Shown: piece by piece, positions 8,315 to 15,967 of the stretch
Layout of the letters: each line of letters begins with the position of its first letter
Numbering within the stretch: position 1 is the stretch's first letter
Assembly: GCA_015661405.1 (NCBI GenBank)
Contig: JACWMK010000020.1
Location: 1 to 53,963 of the forward strand
Reading direction: 5' to 3'
DNA: 53,963 bases
Source of the DNA: Methanobacterium sp.
GTDB lineage: Archaea > Methanobacteriota > Methanobacteria > Methanobacteriales > Methanobacteriaceae
Made by a program: the position numbers and the translations under genes
The notes under the pieces: generated by a model
Databases searched by the model: none
Told to the model about the DNA's origin: nothing
The model's input: the letters and a program-made list of their open reading frames with translations, nothing else

Positions 8315-8884
8315 TTAATATTTTAACTTGTTTTTAATTAATTCTAGGTACCATTCCTTTTTAATATTTTCACGATTATTGTAATCATCGAGTATTTCTT
8401 TACAGATTCTTGCAGTGAATTCTCGCACATGTAACCAGTTTTGGTAGATTTTATATGCTTCTGTTTCCTGGTTTATATCTAACCCTAAACGTTCCATCTC
8501 CTGGTAATAGGCGTGTGCTGCTTCCATTTCAGTATAATAATTATCCAGATATTCCTCCTTGCCTTCTATTATTACCTTGGCCCACCATATTTTTTTACCA
8601 TAACTTTTGTATTTAGCGTTTGATTTGTACCATGAGGTCAACCCCACTCCTGGAAAAATACTTTCTCGTCCCGTGATGGTCTGTGAGGCGCATCTTTTTG
8701 ATATTTCACGGAGCATCTTCATCCGTAGATCTAATGTATCGCCAAGGTGATGGATAACATTTTTTGGATTCCTTTTAAGAAATTTTTCAAAGTGAGCTGT
8801 TCGACCATCAAATCGTTTAGTGCTTGTTACAGCTGTTAGGTAATCAAAAAAATATTTAAAAAAAAATATGAACGTATAAACCAT
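8315..8884 (-). pseudogene. Truncated AP2/HNH endonuclease-like protein
   Basis: 189 codons remain open. Residues about 40-65 (NVIHHLGDTLDLRMKMLREISK) match the HNH consensus (V-D-H-I-N-G-D-T-L-D-N-R-x-x-N-L-R), but the catalytic D-H pair reads H-H and the later Asn is Lys/Met. An AP2-type DNA-binding fold follows (FPGVGLTSW ... WWAKVIIEGKEEYL ... TEMEAAHAYYQE). The usual first 60-80 residues are missing and replaced by a Phe-rich translation of poly-T, so the 5' end is probably lost or frameshifted. Families of this type are homing-endonuclease relatives. A remnant of a sister copy is at 3559 and a third locus at 13776. It might still be expressed; I judge it non-functional. Confidence 0.55.
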
Positions 8885-9000
8885 TTACAATATTATCTAG
8901 TGCAAATACTGATTCAAAAGGCTTTATAAACTATAGGAAAACCTTTTATATACTAAATTATATATTACGATTAATTTTTTTTAAATTTAAGCATTATATT

Positions 9001-9028
9001 ATCGACCATAGGACCAACTATGGCCGAT
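9001..9028. promoter_or_regulatory. 10-bp inverted repeat
   Basis: ATCG-A-CCATAG, six-base spacer GACCAA, then CTATGG-C-CGAT: ten pairs with a single A/C mismatch. It lies in the 356-bp gene-free gap 8885-9244. The CATAG/CTATG core is the same half-site seen before the ATPase gene at 5401. It could be an operator or the hairpin of a short transcript. Nothing else in the gap is recognisable. Confidence 0.35.
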
Positions 9029-9244
9029 TTATTGAAGTTAACTTGATCGGAGTAAAAAGACTCTATAATCCATTAAACCGCTCCGCCGCTGCAATATAAT
9101 AATATAATATTATCTGCTGAGTGGAGAATAAAAAAAAATAATCTAATGCATATTTAATCAAATGGATTAACTTTTTACAATATCTATTCATGGTACCTTT
9201 AAAGAGTGACTAAAAAAAATTAAAGAATTGTAAAGGTAGCTCTA

Positions 9245-9439
9245 TTATAATCGTTTGTTTATATACAATATCCAGAAAATAGATATGAAAACTACCCATA
9301 TTAATACATTAACGATTAATCGTTCCACGAACATGTATCTTAAATATGTGACATCTAAATAGACTGTGAGGATGATGGCAAAAACAATACCTATGATTAA
9401 TCCGTTTCGATGTTTGATATTTTTCCAAATTGATTTCAT
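9245..9439 (-). CDS. Small membrane protein, two predicted helices
   Basis: 64 residues: a basic N-terminus (MKSIWKNIKHRNG), then two hydrophobic helices (about 14-30 and 38-58) and a basic end (NKRL), a normal topology for a small integral membrane protein. ATG at 9439 follows GGAGTATTTAAA. A 140-nt stretch separates it from a TATA-like element and an array of 11-bp repeats at 9596-9628, so a long leader is possible. A short inverted repeat (AACCAT/ATGGTT, about 9492-9510) lies in that leader. Function unknown. Confidence 0.5.
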   Translation of the reverse strand: MKSIWKNIKHRNGLIIGIVFAIILTVYLDVTYLRYMFVERLIVNVLIWVVFISIFWILYINKRL

Positions 9440-9595
9440 TTTAAATACTCCATTTATATTGCTTTTTTACTTACGAGAAATTTTCTGGTGAACCATAATT
9501 TTCATGGTTTACAGTCAAATTCTCAACAAAGTAAAATAATTTAACACGTCATAAACTTTATTTAATCTTTTAGTCTAATATTTTTAAATATTTAT

Positions 9596-9628
9596 GCACA
9601 AATCGTGCACAAACCATGCCCAAATCTA
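9596..9628. repeat. Array of 11-bp phased repeats, copy 1
   Basis: Three tandem units, each about one DNA turn: GCACAAATCGT, GCACAAACCAT, GCCCAAATCTA. Adjacent is a TATA-like TTTTTAAATATTT. A sister array is at 10039-10071 in the same setting. It may be a site for cooperative binding of a regulator that controls the small membrane genes on the minus strand. Confidence 0.5.
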
Positions 9629-9652
9629 CTAAAATTTTTTTTTAGTGAAGAA

Positions 9653-9988
9653 TTATTCCCTTATTACTATAAATAGGATGATTAGCGCAAGTAACTGGAT
9701 TAAATTAACTACAAATAGGATATTAGGGATGGTTAGATTTTGTACGGTGGTTTGAAATTCTGAAATAGGAACGTGCGTTAATGCAAAACCTAAAATTAAA
9801 ATGAGAAAAAGATTAAGAATTAAAATATATGTAAAATATATGATTAATCCCAAGGTAAATCTAGTTTGTATTTTTTGATAAACTTTTCCGTACGTCTGAA
9901 GAAACCATAAGACTAATGAAATGTTTAATAATCCAAAAATTAATGCTAATATTAGCACATAACTCTGTTGAAATCCCTCAAATACCAT
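9653..9988 (-). CDS. Membrane protein of unknown function, three predicted helices
   Basis: 111 residues with hydrophobic segments at about 8-30, 42-68 and 85-107, the last running to the C-terminus. No catalytic motif is visible. The upstream gap contains, from the start outward, AGGGTGAGC (ribosome binding site), a TATA-like AATTATTTAAAATATT (minus strand) and the 11-bp repeat array at 10039-10071, which is a normal archaeal promoter order. Possibly controlled together with the gene at 9245. Confidence 0.55.
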   Translation of the reverse strand: MVFEGFQQSYVLILALIFGLLNISLVLWFLQTYGKVYQKIQTRFTLGLIIYFTYILILNLFLILILGFALTHVPISEFQTTVQNLTIPNILFVVNLIQLLALIILFIVIRE

Positions 9989-10038
9989 TTTAAGCTCACC
10001 CTAAATTTAATTGTCTAAATAATATTTTAAATAATTAT

Positions 10039-10071
10039 GCACAAATAGTACACAAATCGTGCCCCATTTTT
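10039..10071. repeat. Array of 11-bp phased repeats, copy 2
   Basis: Units GCACAAATAGT, ACACAAATCGT, then GCCCCATTTTT. The first two match the array at 9596 almost exactly. On the minus strand it lies just upstream of the TATA box of the gene at 9653-9988, the usual place for an activator site. Confidence 0.5.
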
Positions 10072-10313
10072 TTTTATTAAAATATACTATTTCTTTTATG
10101 AATCATCCAAATATTTAGGAAGCCTATTCTCATCTGAAAAGAGGAATCTTCCACTTTATTATGGAATTATCCCATGATTTTTAGTTACTTTTCCAGCAAA
10201 ATTTGGGAGATTAACCAATGATTATATGTGAATTTTATAAATTGAGATTAATCCAAATAATTGAACACTAAACTTTTATCCATTCTCATCATAACTATTC
10301 TTTAGCTCCCATT

Positions 10314-10595
10314 TCATTCATTTTGCTCACTATTAATTCGATCGAAAATATCATAATTTTTAATCATTTCATCAGATAGGAAAAATAATTTCACCCCACT
10401 CTTCTTCCCAGCAGATACAATCATACCATTATCCTCTAAAATCTTAAGATGATGACGTACAGTTTTATAATTCAAATTTAACCTTTCAGAAAGCTGATGA
10501 GCGTTGCTAGGTCTATTATGAATCTCCATAAGTATCTTAGCACGATTCGGCCCACCCGGTGAGCCCGCAATCAACCACCATAAAAGCTTTCTCAC
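10314..10595 (-). CDS. Winged-helix (ArsR-like) transcriptional regulator
   Basis: 93 residues. Core HTH: NRAKILMEIHNRPSNAHQLSERL, then recognition helix NLNYKTVRHHLKILEDNGMI and a wing ending in VKLFFLS. The MRKLLWWLIAGSPGGPNRAKIL opening is common in small methanogen wHTH proteins. It has no obvious effector domain or metal-binding cysteines. It could control the neighbouring small membrane genes or the repeat arrays nearby, but this is only proximity. Between 10072 and 10313 there is a GGAAG/CTTCC hairpin (about 10119-10154) and no gene. Confidence 0.75.
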   Translation of the reverse strand: MRKLLWWLIAGSPGGPNRAKILMEIHNRPSNAHQLSERLNLNYKTVRHHLKILEDNGMIVSAGKKSGVKLFFLSDEMIKNYDIFDRINSEQNE

Positions 10596-10779
10596 ACTAA
10601 ATCCCCTAAGTAAAATATTAGTTGCTAAGCCATAAAGAATTAGTAAAAATAATTTAAATAATAGTCAAATTTATAATTTGAGAATCTAATCTAAATATTT
10701 TAAATTTATAGTATAAATTTTGTTATTCAAATGCCTAAAATAAGGATTTTAACCTTGATTTAATGACTAATCACTGTAA

Positions 10780-11030
10780 TGTAAGTTCTATTAAATTCAT
10801 TGCAGGCGTTATCATCCTTGGTAATTGACCCATTCTCAACCATCAGAGGATAAATACAGGTAAGCAAATGAATTGTAGTTAAAAATAAAATTATATATAT
10901 ATATATATATTAATTGACTTAACAAGAACTTAATTTAGATTCTTTTATTTTTAAATATACTAATTATGATCCAAATTAGATCATGTATTATAAATTAGAT
11001 CACATAATTTATATGATCTAAATTAGATCA
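10780..11030. repeat. Non-coding repeat family, copy D with two TGATC palindromes
   Basis: Best-preserved copy: GTTCTATTAAATTCATTGCA, TATCATCC, GGTAATTGACC, ATTCTCAACCATCAGAGG, GGTAAGCAAATGAATTGTAG, then a (TA)n run and the extended block shared with copy B. TGATCCAAATTAGATCA is at 10967-10983 and the perfect palindrome TGATCTAAATTAGATCA at 11014-11030. AAATTCATTGC and GCAAATGAATTG can pair, so an RNA from this element could fold. The gap 10596-11519 holds no gene apart from this element and the PadR operators. Confidence 0.65.
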
Positions 11031-11417
11031 CGTATTTATTTTGTTGACATATACAAATTATATAATGAATGATGTAATATTTGGATTGATTTGGGATAAA
11101 AAACTAAGACTATCTTTGAAATATCCAGTAAATTATAAAATAGAAATTTTTTTTGGATAATTATAAACCTATTGAAAAAAGATGATATTTATGAGAACAG
11201 ATTTTCTTTCTGATTATTTCAGATAATAAAATAAAACATACCATTAGATCCATTAATTTAAAGGAAATAATGAAAAACTAGTCATTTTTTGATAGCTGGC
11301 AGAGTATTATATTACCATTTTATAAAAAGATTATTCTTAGATATTGATAATCCTATGTGAAGTAAAATTAACATTATTTTCAAATATTTTTTTTAAATTA
11401 TTTTTATCTATTACTCG

Positions 11418-11505
11418 ATATCGATATATTTAAATACTATTTTCTTATATTTAATATTAAAATAAGTCGTTTATAATTGTTTTTAAAAAATATTAATATC
11501 GATAT
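11418..11505. promoter_or_regulatory. Two ATATCGATAT palindromes in the padR promoter
   Basis: The perfect 10-bp palindrome ATATCGATAT occurs at 11418-11427 and 11496-11505. The first abuts the likely TATA box (ATATTTAAATA), and the second lies about 33 bp before the chosen start. This is the layout expected if the PadR protein represses its own gene. Confidence 0.5.
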
Positions 11506-11537
11506 ATATTGATTGAACAATGCGAGGTTATTGTACA

Positions 11538-12071
11538 ATGTGGAATTTGAAAAATATATGTGGAAGAATAAATGAATTAGATAAATTAGGGGGCTTGAGG
11601 TTCATGACATTACATGTCCTAGAGCATAGCCCAAAAACTGGTTCAGAAGTAACGGAATCCATTCAATGGCATCGTGAACAAATTCGACAAGTATTAAAGC
11701 CTCATCAAAAGTATCACGGGAATCAAGTGAAAAAAAATGAATCCTTTACATCATTTAAACCATCACCCGGCTCAATATACCCCATGCTAAAAAAACTAGT
11801 CGCGGAAGGTCTAATAATAAAAAGAGAAGACGGAAAATATGAGTTAACAGAAGTAGGGTACGAGACTACTAATAGAATATTAGGATCTCAAATACAACAC
11901 TCATTAACTGAACCAATAGATCGTAGCGCAATAGCAATAGAAACTGCATTAAATGAAATTGATAGTTATATTTCTTTCCTGGAGGATATTAAGAAAGAAA
12001 AACTAGCACTCAACGAGAAACGAATAGAAAATTTTATGGAAAGACTTGAAAAAATAAAAAAATCCCTCTAA
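11538..12071 (+). CDS. PadR-family transcriptional regulator
   Basis: About 177 residues. The N-terminal winged helix contains LRFMTLHVLEHSPKTGSEVTESI and the PadR hallmark SPGSIYPMLKKLVAEGLI followed by DGKYELTEVG; the C-terminal part (about 125-177) is helical and charged, the usual dimerisation arm. An insert of about 25 residues (REQIRQVLKPHQKYHG...) sits between helix 2 and the recognition helix. ATG 11538 was preferred to ATG 11520 because GAGGT at 11523 is correctly spaced for it. The gene precedes an MFS exporter by 139 bp, the classic PadR-efflux pair, and carries twin palindromes in its promoter. Confidence 0.85.
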   Translation: MWNLKNICGRINELDKLGGLRFMTLHVLEHSPKTGSEVTESIQWHREQIRQVLKPHQKYHGNQVKKNESFTSFKPSPGSIYPMLKKLVAEGLIIKREDGKYELTEVGYETTNRILGSQIQHSLTEPIDRSAIAIETALNEIDSYISFLEDIKKEKLALNEKRIENFMERLEKIKKSL

Positions 12072-12210
12072 TTAAAAGAAATTCAAATAAAATAAGAAAA
12101 CAGGGAATGAACAGCATATGAGTGTAAAAAAATGATGTTTTATAAATATTTTAATGATATCCCAGTTATTAGTAAATAAAAAAAGAGGATAGTAATTCAG
12201 AGGTCATAAG

Positions 12211-13626
12211 ATGAATGAAAAGACAGATAATGTGTCTAATGTGGGTTGGTTGACTTTAATAATAGTTTCTTTAGGTGTTTTTATTTTATCTATCGACGTC
12301 AGTTTTTTGAATGTGGCGATTACCACTTTAGTTCATGATTTGCATACTAATTTTGTTACTATTCAGGATATAATCGTTGTTTATGTCTTGGTTTTAGCGA
12401 GTTTAACTCTCCTCAGCGGTGAGTTGCAGAAAGTTTTCGGTCGTAAGAGAACGTTTCTTATGGGTGCTGTTATCTATGGTATTGGGACTCTTATTGCGGC
12501 ATTAAGTATTAATAGTACGATGCTGCTTCTGGGCTGGTCTATATTAGAGGGTATCGGCGGTGCCTTTATGCTGGTAAGTGCATCATCTATAGTGGTAGGT
12601 AGTTACTCAGGCGAGAGAAGAGCTTACGCTTTAGGCATAATCAGCTCCATGTCAGCCGGTGCTGCAGTATTAGGGCCTTTTATCGGAGGTTCTTTAACTA
12701 CTTACTTCACCTGGCGTTATGCATTTGGACTAGAATTCATTATAGTATTAGTTATTCTGTTATTCTCGAGATCAATATTATCATTCCCTAAAACATTGAC
12801 CTGGAAGGATATAAATATTGTCGGCGCTTTAAACTCAGCAATAGGAATAGTATTATTCGTTTATGGGTTTATAGTTCTTAACAACCCTACTACTCAATAT
12901 TTATCACCTTATTTTATCACAGCCGGGATTATTCTCCTTATTATATTCTATCTTAACCAGAGAAATAGGATAAAGAATGGTGAACATCCTCTAGTTGATG
13001 TTAGAATCTTCCAAGATTATAGATTCGATTTAGGTAATATGACTAGAATTATAATTAGTTTAATGAGTGGTGGTATTATTTTTATTGTACCTGTATTTGT
13101 GCAAACAGTATTAGGGTTCAGTGCCTTAACCACGGGCTTTTTATTTGCAGCATTGGCTGCACCAAGGTTTATAATGGCTTATGCCACGGGTTTTCTTTCA
13201 AAAAGATTCCAACCACGCTACATCATATCCTTTGGATTCTTAATAGCTTTAATAGGATCTATTTACTTAATCAGTACTTTCAGTACACATACTACTCTAC
13301 TACAGATGGTATTAGGAATGGCTTCAATTGGATTTGGAGTGGGAATTATCTTCCCTTCCTCATCCAACCTTCTCTTCACTGACATTAGTCGAGATAAACA
13401 ACCAGATGCATCTGCAGTAATGAATACTCTTAATAATCTATCCACATCCATAGGAACAGCAATATTAGGGTTCATATTATTAATGGGCACTTATAATGCT
13501 TTATCCGTCTTGAAATTAATTGGTGGTATAACTAACGCATTCTATGTAATAGTAATTATGTTAGTCTTTGGAATAATAATATCACAATTCATACCACCCT
13601 ACAAAAGAACCAATAATAAAATCTAA
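12211..13626 (+). CDS. MFS multidrug transporter, DHA2 (14-TM) family
   Basis: 471 residues with about 14 hydrophobic helices, as in EmrB/QacA proton-driven drug exporters. It shows DVSFLNVAITTL in TM1 (motif D1), the motif-A region LSGELQKVFGRKRTFLMG between TM2 and TM3, and GPFIGGSLTTYFTWRYAF in TM5 (motif C, GPxxGG). RBS AGAGGT precedes ATG 12211. The padR gene upstream suggests induction by a toxic compound. The substrate cannot be told from sequence. Confidence 0.9.
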   Translation: MNEKTDNVSNVGWLTLIIVSLGVFILSIDVSFLNVAITTLVHDLHTNFVTIQDIIVVYVLVLASLTLLSGELQKVFGRKRTFLMGAVIYGIGTLIAALSINSTMLLLGWSILEGIGGAFMLVSASSIVVGSYSGERRAYALGIISSMSAGAAVLGPFIGGSLTTYFTWRYAFGLEFIIVLVILLFSRSILSFPKTLTWKDINIVGALNSAIGIVLFVYGFIVLNNPTTQYLSPYFITAGIILLIIFYLNQRNRIKNGEHPLVDVRIFQDYRFDLGNMTRIIISLMSGGIIFIVPVFVQTVLGFSALTTGFLFAALAAPRFIMAYATGFLSKRFQPRYIISFGFLIALIGSIYLISTFSTHTTLLQMVLGMASIGFGVGIIFPSSSNLLFTDISRDKQPDASAVMNTLNNLSTSIGTAILGFILLMGTYNALSVLKLIGGITNAFYVIVIMLVFGIIISQFIPPYKRTNNKI

Positions 13627-13775
13627 ACATTCTCCACTCACTCGCCCCCTGCATGCTATCTCTCATAAAACATGCCCCAAGTAGAGGTAATCTTTAGTAA
13701 TATATTTTATTTAAATATTTTATTTTCATAATATGAAAATAATACCTAAAGCAATCAAGAGATCAAAAAATTAAA

Positions 13776-14661
13776 TTATTCCTCATGTTTATGTTGAGTT
13801 AAGGTTTTCTGTCGGGCTCGATATGCTTCATAATCAGTATCGAACCGTCCAATGTATAGGAATTTCTGGTTAACCCATAAACGGGCAACCCATTTATCAC
13901 CACTCTTGTAAACTCCTTTATATTTAGGGCTCGTTTGCGAGAATGTGTCTATCAGTTTATCCCAAGGAACATTATTTTCTAATTCTTTAACAGCTTGTAG
14001 GTAAGCATCAGTTGCTTTCTCTTCCTCGTTGAATGCACCTAAATATTTATTTTTACCGTTTCGTGTGATGATGGCTATCCATTTTTCTTTTCCAGAATCC
14101 CAGAAAATACCTTTGTACTTTGATGAATGGGGATGAGGATGTATGGTGATGGATTCTAATTTTTACCTTGATTTAATTCATTAAAGGCTTCTAAGTCTGC
14201 TTGGTATGCTTTTTCTTCTTCATCACTTTTGAATTGACCGATGCATTTAACCTGTTGTCCTTCCCCCATATGCACCTGCCATGTATCAAGTGATTCATTA
14301 TAGCTGACTCCGGGATATTTACTACTTCTCGGTATCCTCATGTGCTGAGAAACTTCTCGACGACTCATAATCTTCAAATTTGCGCGTCTTAAATCCAAAC
14401 CATATGATTTATAAATCCTACAACTTCATTAGAACCTAAATCACCCATGATTTCCTGTTGCATAGTCTTAGATCTTCTATCCTCTTTTTCCTGTTCCATT
14501 GAACTAAGCCATCGGTAAGCATAATAAAGTTTAGTTCCATCCTTCCGGGTGTAACTAGTTTCAGCATACCATTTCCACTGGTTTAAATAATCAAAATCAT
14601 CATCATCAACCAATGCTTGAAGACCATGAGTTAAAGTGATTTTTTTAGACATTTTCATCAT
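13776..14661 (-). pseudogene. Frameshifted AP2/HNH endonuclease-like gene with three AP2 units
   Basis: Reading from 14661 there are three frames. Frame one (to about 14393) gives ITLTHGLQALVDDDDFDYL and QWKWYAETSY, the standard start of HNH-AP2 endonucleases, ending VVGFINHMVW. Frame two (14398-14156) continues DLRRANLKIMSRREV and an AP2 unit (SSKYPGVSYNESLDTWQVHM). Frame three (about 14155-13776) adds two more AP2 units (SSKYKGIFWDSGKEKWIAII and SPKYKGVYKSGDKWVARLWV). Joined, they make one protein of about 295 residues. The HNH Asp-His pair is replaced by Gly-Phe, so even a repaired product would lack the catalytic His. Shifts lie near 14393 and in the A5 run near 14163. Confidence 0.7.
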
Positions 14662-14712
14662 TTTAATATAAATTTATAAGTAAAACTTTAAAATAATAAT
14701 ATTCTTGATGGG

Positions 14713-14741
14713 GGGATGTTTAACGTTCACCCGTTCATCCC
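14713..14741. promoter_or_regulatory. GC-rich hairpin upstream of the AP2/HNH pseudogene
   Basis: GGGATG, bulge TTT, AACG, loop TTCACC, CGTT, CATCCC: ten pairs, unusually GC-rich for this window. It lies 52 bp upstream of the pseudogene start and could be an operator or a transcript hairpin. Confidence 0.35.
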
Positions 14742-14764
14742 TTCACCATTATTAATTATGCTTA

Positions 14765-14930
14765 TTAATCCTTCACCTTCCAAATTCTATTATTAATATC
14801 CCAAATTGTTTCTACTTTTATATCTAATTCTTCTGAAGTATTAAATAGATAATAAACTCCAATATGATTTAAGATAAAGATTAAAATCTTCTTTCCCCAT
14901 TTACCCAATTGAAATTCCCCATTCAGATAT
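14765..14930 (-). pseudogene. Possible short gene remnant
   Basis: An open stretch of about 54 codons with protein-like composition (LNGEFQLGKWGKKILIF, then LNHIGVYYLFNTSEEL and DIKVETIWDINNRIWKVKD, stop at 14765). It has no ATG; a TTG could start a 43-residue product. It overlaps nothing else and lies antisense to the leader of the gene at 14980. I recognise no family. It may be the tail of a lost gene. Confidence 0.2.
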
Positions 14931-14979
14931 TATAAATATTTTTGATTATTTATAAATAAGATTAATATGAAGTATTATT

Positions 14980-15384
14980 ATGATTTTCCTTCCAGAGAAG
15001 TTAGAATTAGAATGTATATTCTTCGGCCGTGGTGGTGTTAACGAGTTAATTCTAAAGGAGAATAATCTTATTTTCAAATGGAAATCTGATTCTACAGATA
15101 AAATTTTAAGAGTAGTGGAAATAACACTACTTGATGATGAATGGTCCTATTTTTGGTCTAAGATGGAAGAGATAGGTTTTTGGGATTGGAGTGAACAATA
15201 TAATCCTCCTGAGAATATGTGTGTAGACGGACATATTTTTATTTTGAAAGTAAAATATCAAGATAAATGTTTAGAAACCCGTTGCCGGGGCAATTACCCA
15301 GAAAATTTGAATGTTTTCCTCCAAACCATAAATGAAATTACCGATCTTCAGTTAGATACTCCAGGAGGATTTGGAAAAATTTAG
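14980..15384 (+). CDS. Hypothetical protein
   Basis: 134 residues, acidic and soluble, probably beta-rich. A TATA-like TTTATAAATAAG lies about 30 bp upstream and no ribosome binding site is visible, so the message may be leaderless. A Trp-rich centre (YFWSKMEEIGFWDWSEQY), then VDGHIFILKVKY and a closing CRGNYPENLNVFLQTINEI, resemble small proteins scattered in bacterial and archaeal accessory regions whose role is unknown. I do not assign a function. Confidence 0.55.
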   Translation: MIFLPEKLELECIFFGRGGVNELILKENNLIFKWKSDSTDKILRVVEITLLDDEWSYFWSKMEEIGFWDWSEQYNPPENMCVDGHIFILKVKYQDKCLETRCRGNYPENLNVFLQTINEITDLQLDTPGGFGKI

Positions 15385-15482
15385 ATACTTTGGATTGAAA
15401 TAAAATTTGTGGGTGTTTCTTTTGGTGTCGAATAGAGAAATTTAAAAGAGGACTTCGGACTAAAAACAAAAAACTCCCTAAA

Positions 15483-15866
15483 TTGGATGAGGAAGAGTTT
15501 TTAGTCTGTAAGAAATGTCGTAGTTATTATGAACTCCAACCAGGCGAATCGCCAGATGATTTTGTAGATAAATGTGAATGTGGTGGAAACATCTACACTT
15601 CCACTTCAAAACCAAACGAATATACAATTATAGAAGACGATCCTCTTGATGTTAAATGGGATAAAAAATGGAAATCCCGGTTAGAGGAAAGAAAGCAAGA
15701 AAGAATTAGAAAGGCAAACGCAAACAAATCTAAAGGAATACGAAGCCCTGCTGGCATTCCTTGGAGCTTAATAATTACACTTTTTATTACAGTTATAACA
15801 ATCTGGATTTTTGGAACTTTTGGATTAGTTTTTCTATTATTATATTTTCTCCTAAAAGATCTTTAA
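15483..15866 (+). CDS. Zinc-ribbon protein with a C-terminal membrane anchor
   Basis: 127 residues from TTG 15483. Residues 9-35 form a zinc ribbon (CKKCRSYYEL ... KCECGG) very like that of the NERD protein at 7353. A charged middle follows (about 60-85, Arg/Lys/Glu-rich), then one or two membrane helices (about 93-125). The role is unknown; the common ribbon suggests both proteins belong to one methanogen family of membrane-linked zinc ribbons. No strong ribosome binding site is visible at this start. Confidence 0.5.
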   Translation: MDEEEFLVCKKCRSYYELQPGESPDDFVDKCECGGNIYTSTSKPNEYTIIEDDPLDVKWDKKWKSRLEERKQERIRKANANKSKGIRSPAGIPWSLIITLFITVITIWIFGTFGLVFLLLYFLLKDL

Positions 15867-15967
15867 AATAAATCAACACAATAATTTTCCAATTTAAGTA
15901 GAACTTAAAAAAAAATTTTAAGAAAACCATAATAAACCAATTGTATAGTTAAAAAGTTTAGTAATTA

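Noticed and set aside
10891..10911. TA dinucleotide run taken at first for a CRISPR or microsatellite feature
   Set aside because: A simple (TA)n slippage tract within repeat copy D. No repeat-spacer structure is present anywhere in the window that I could see.
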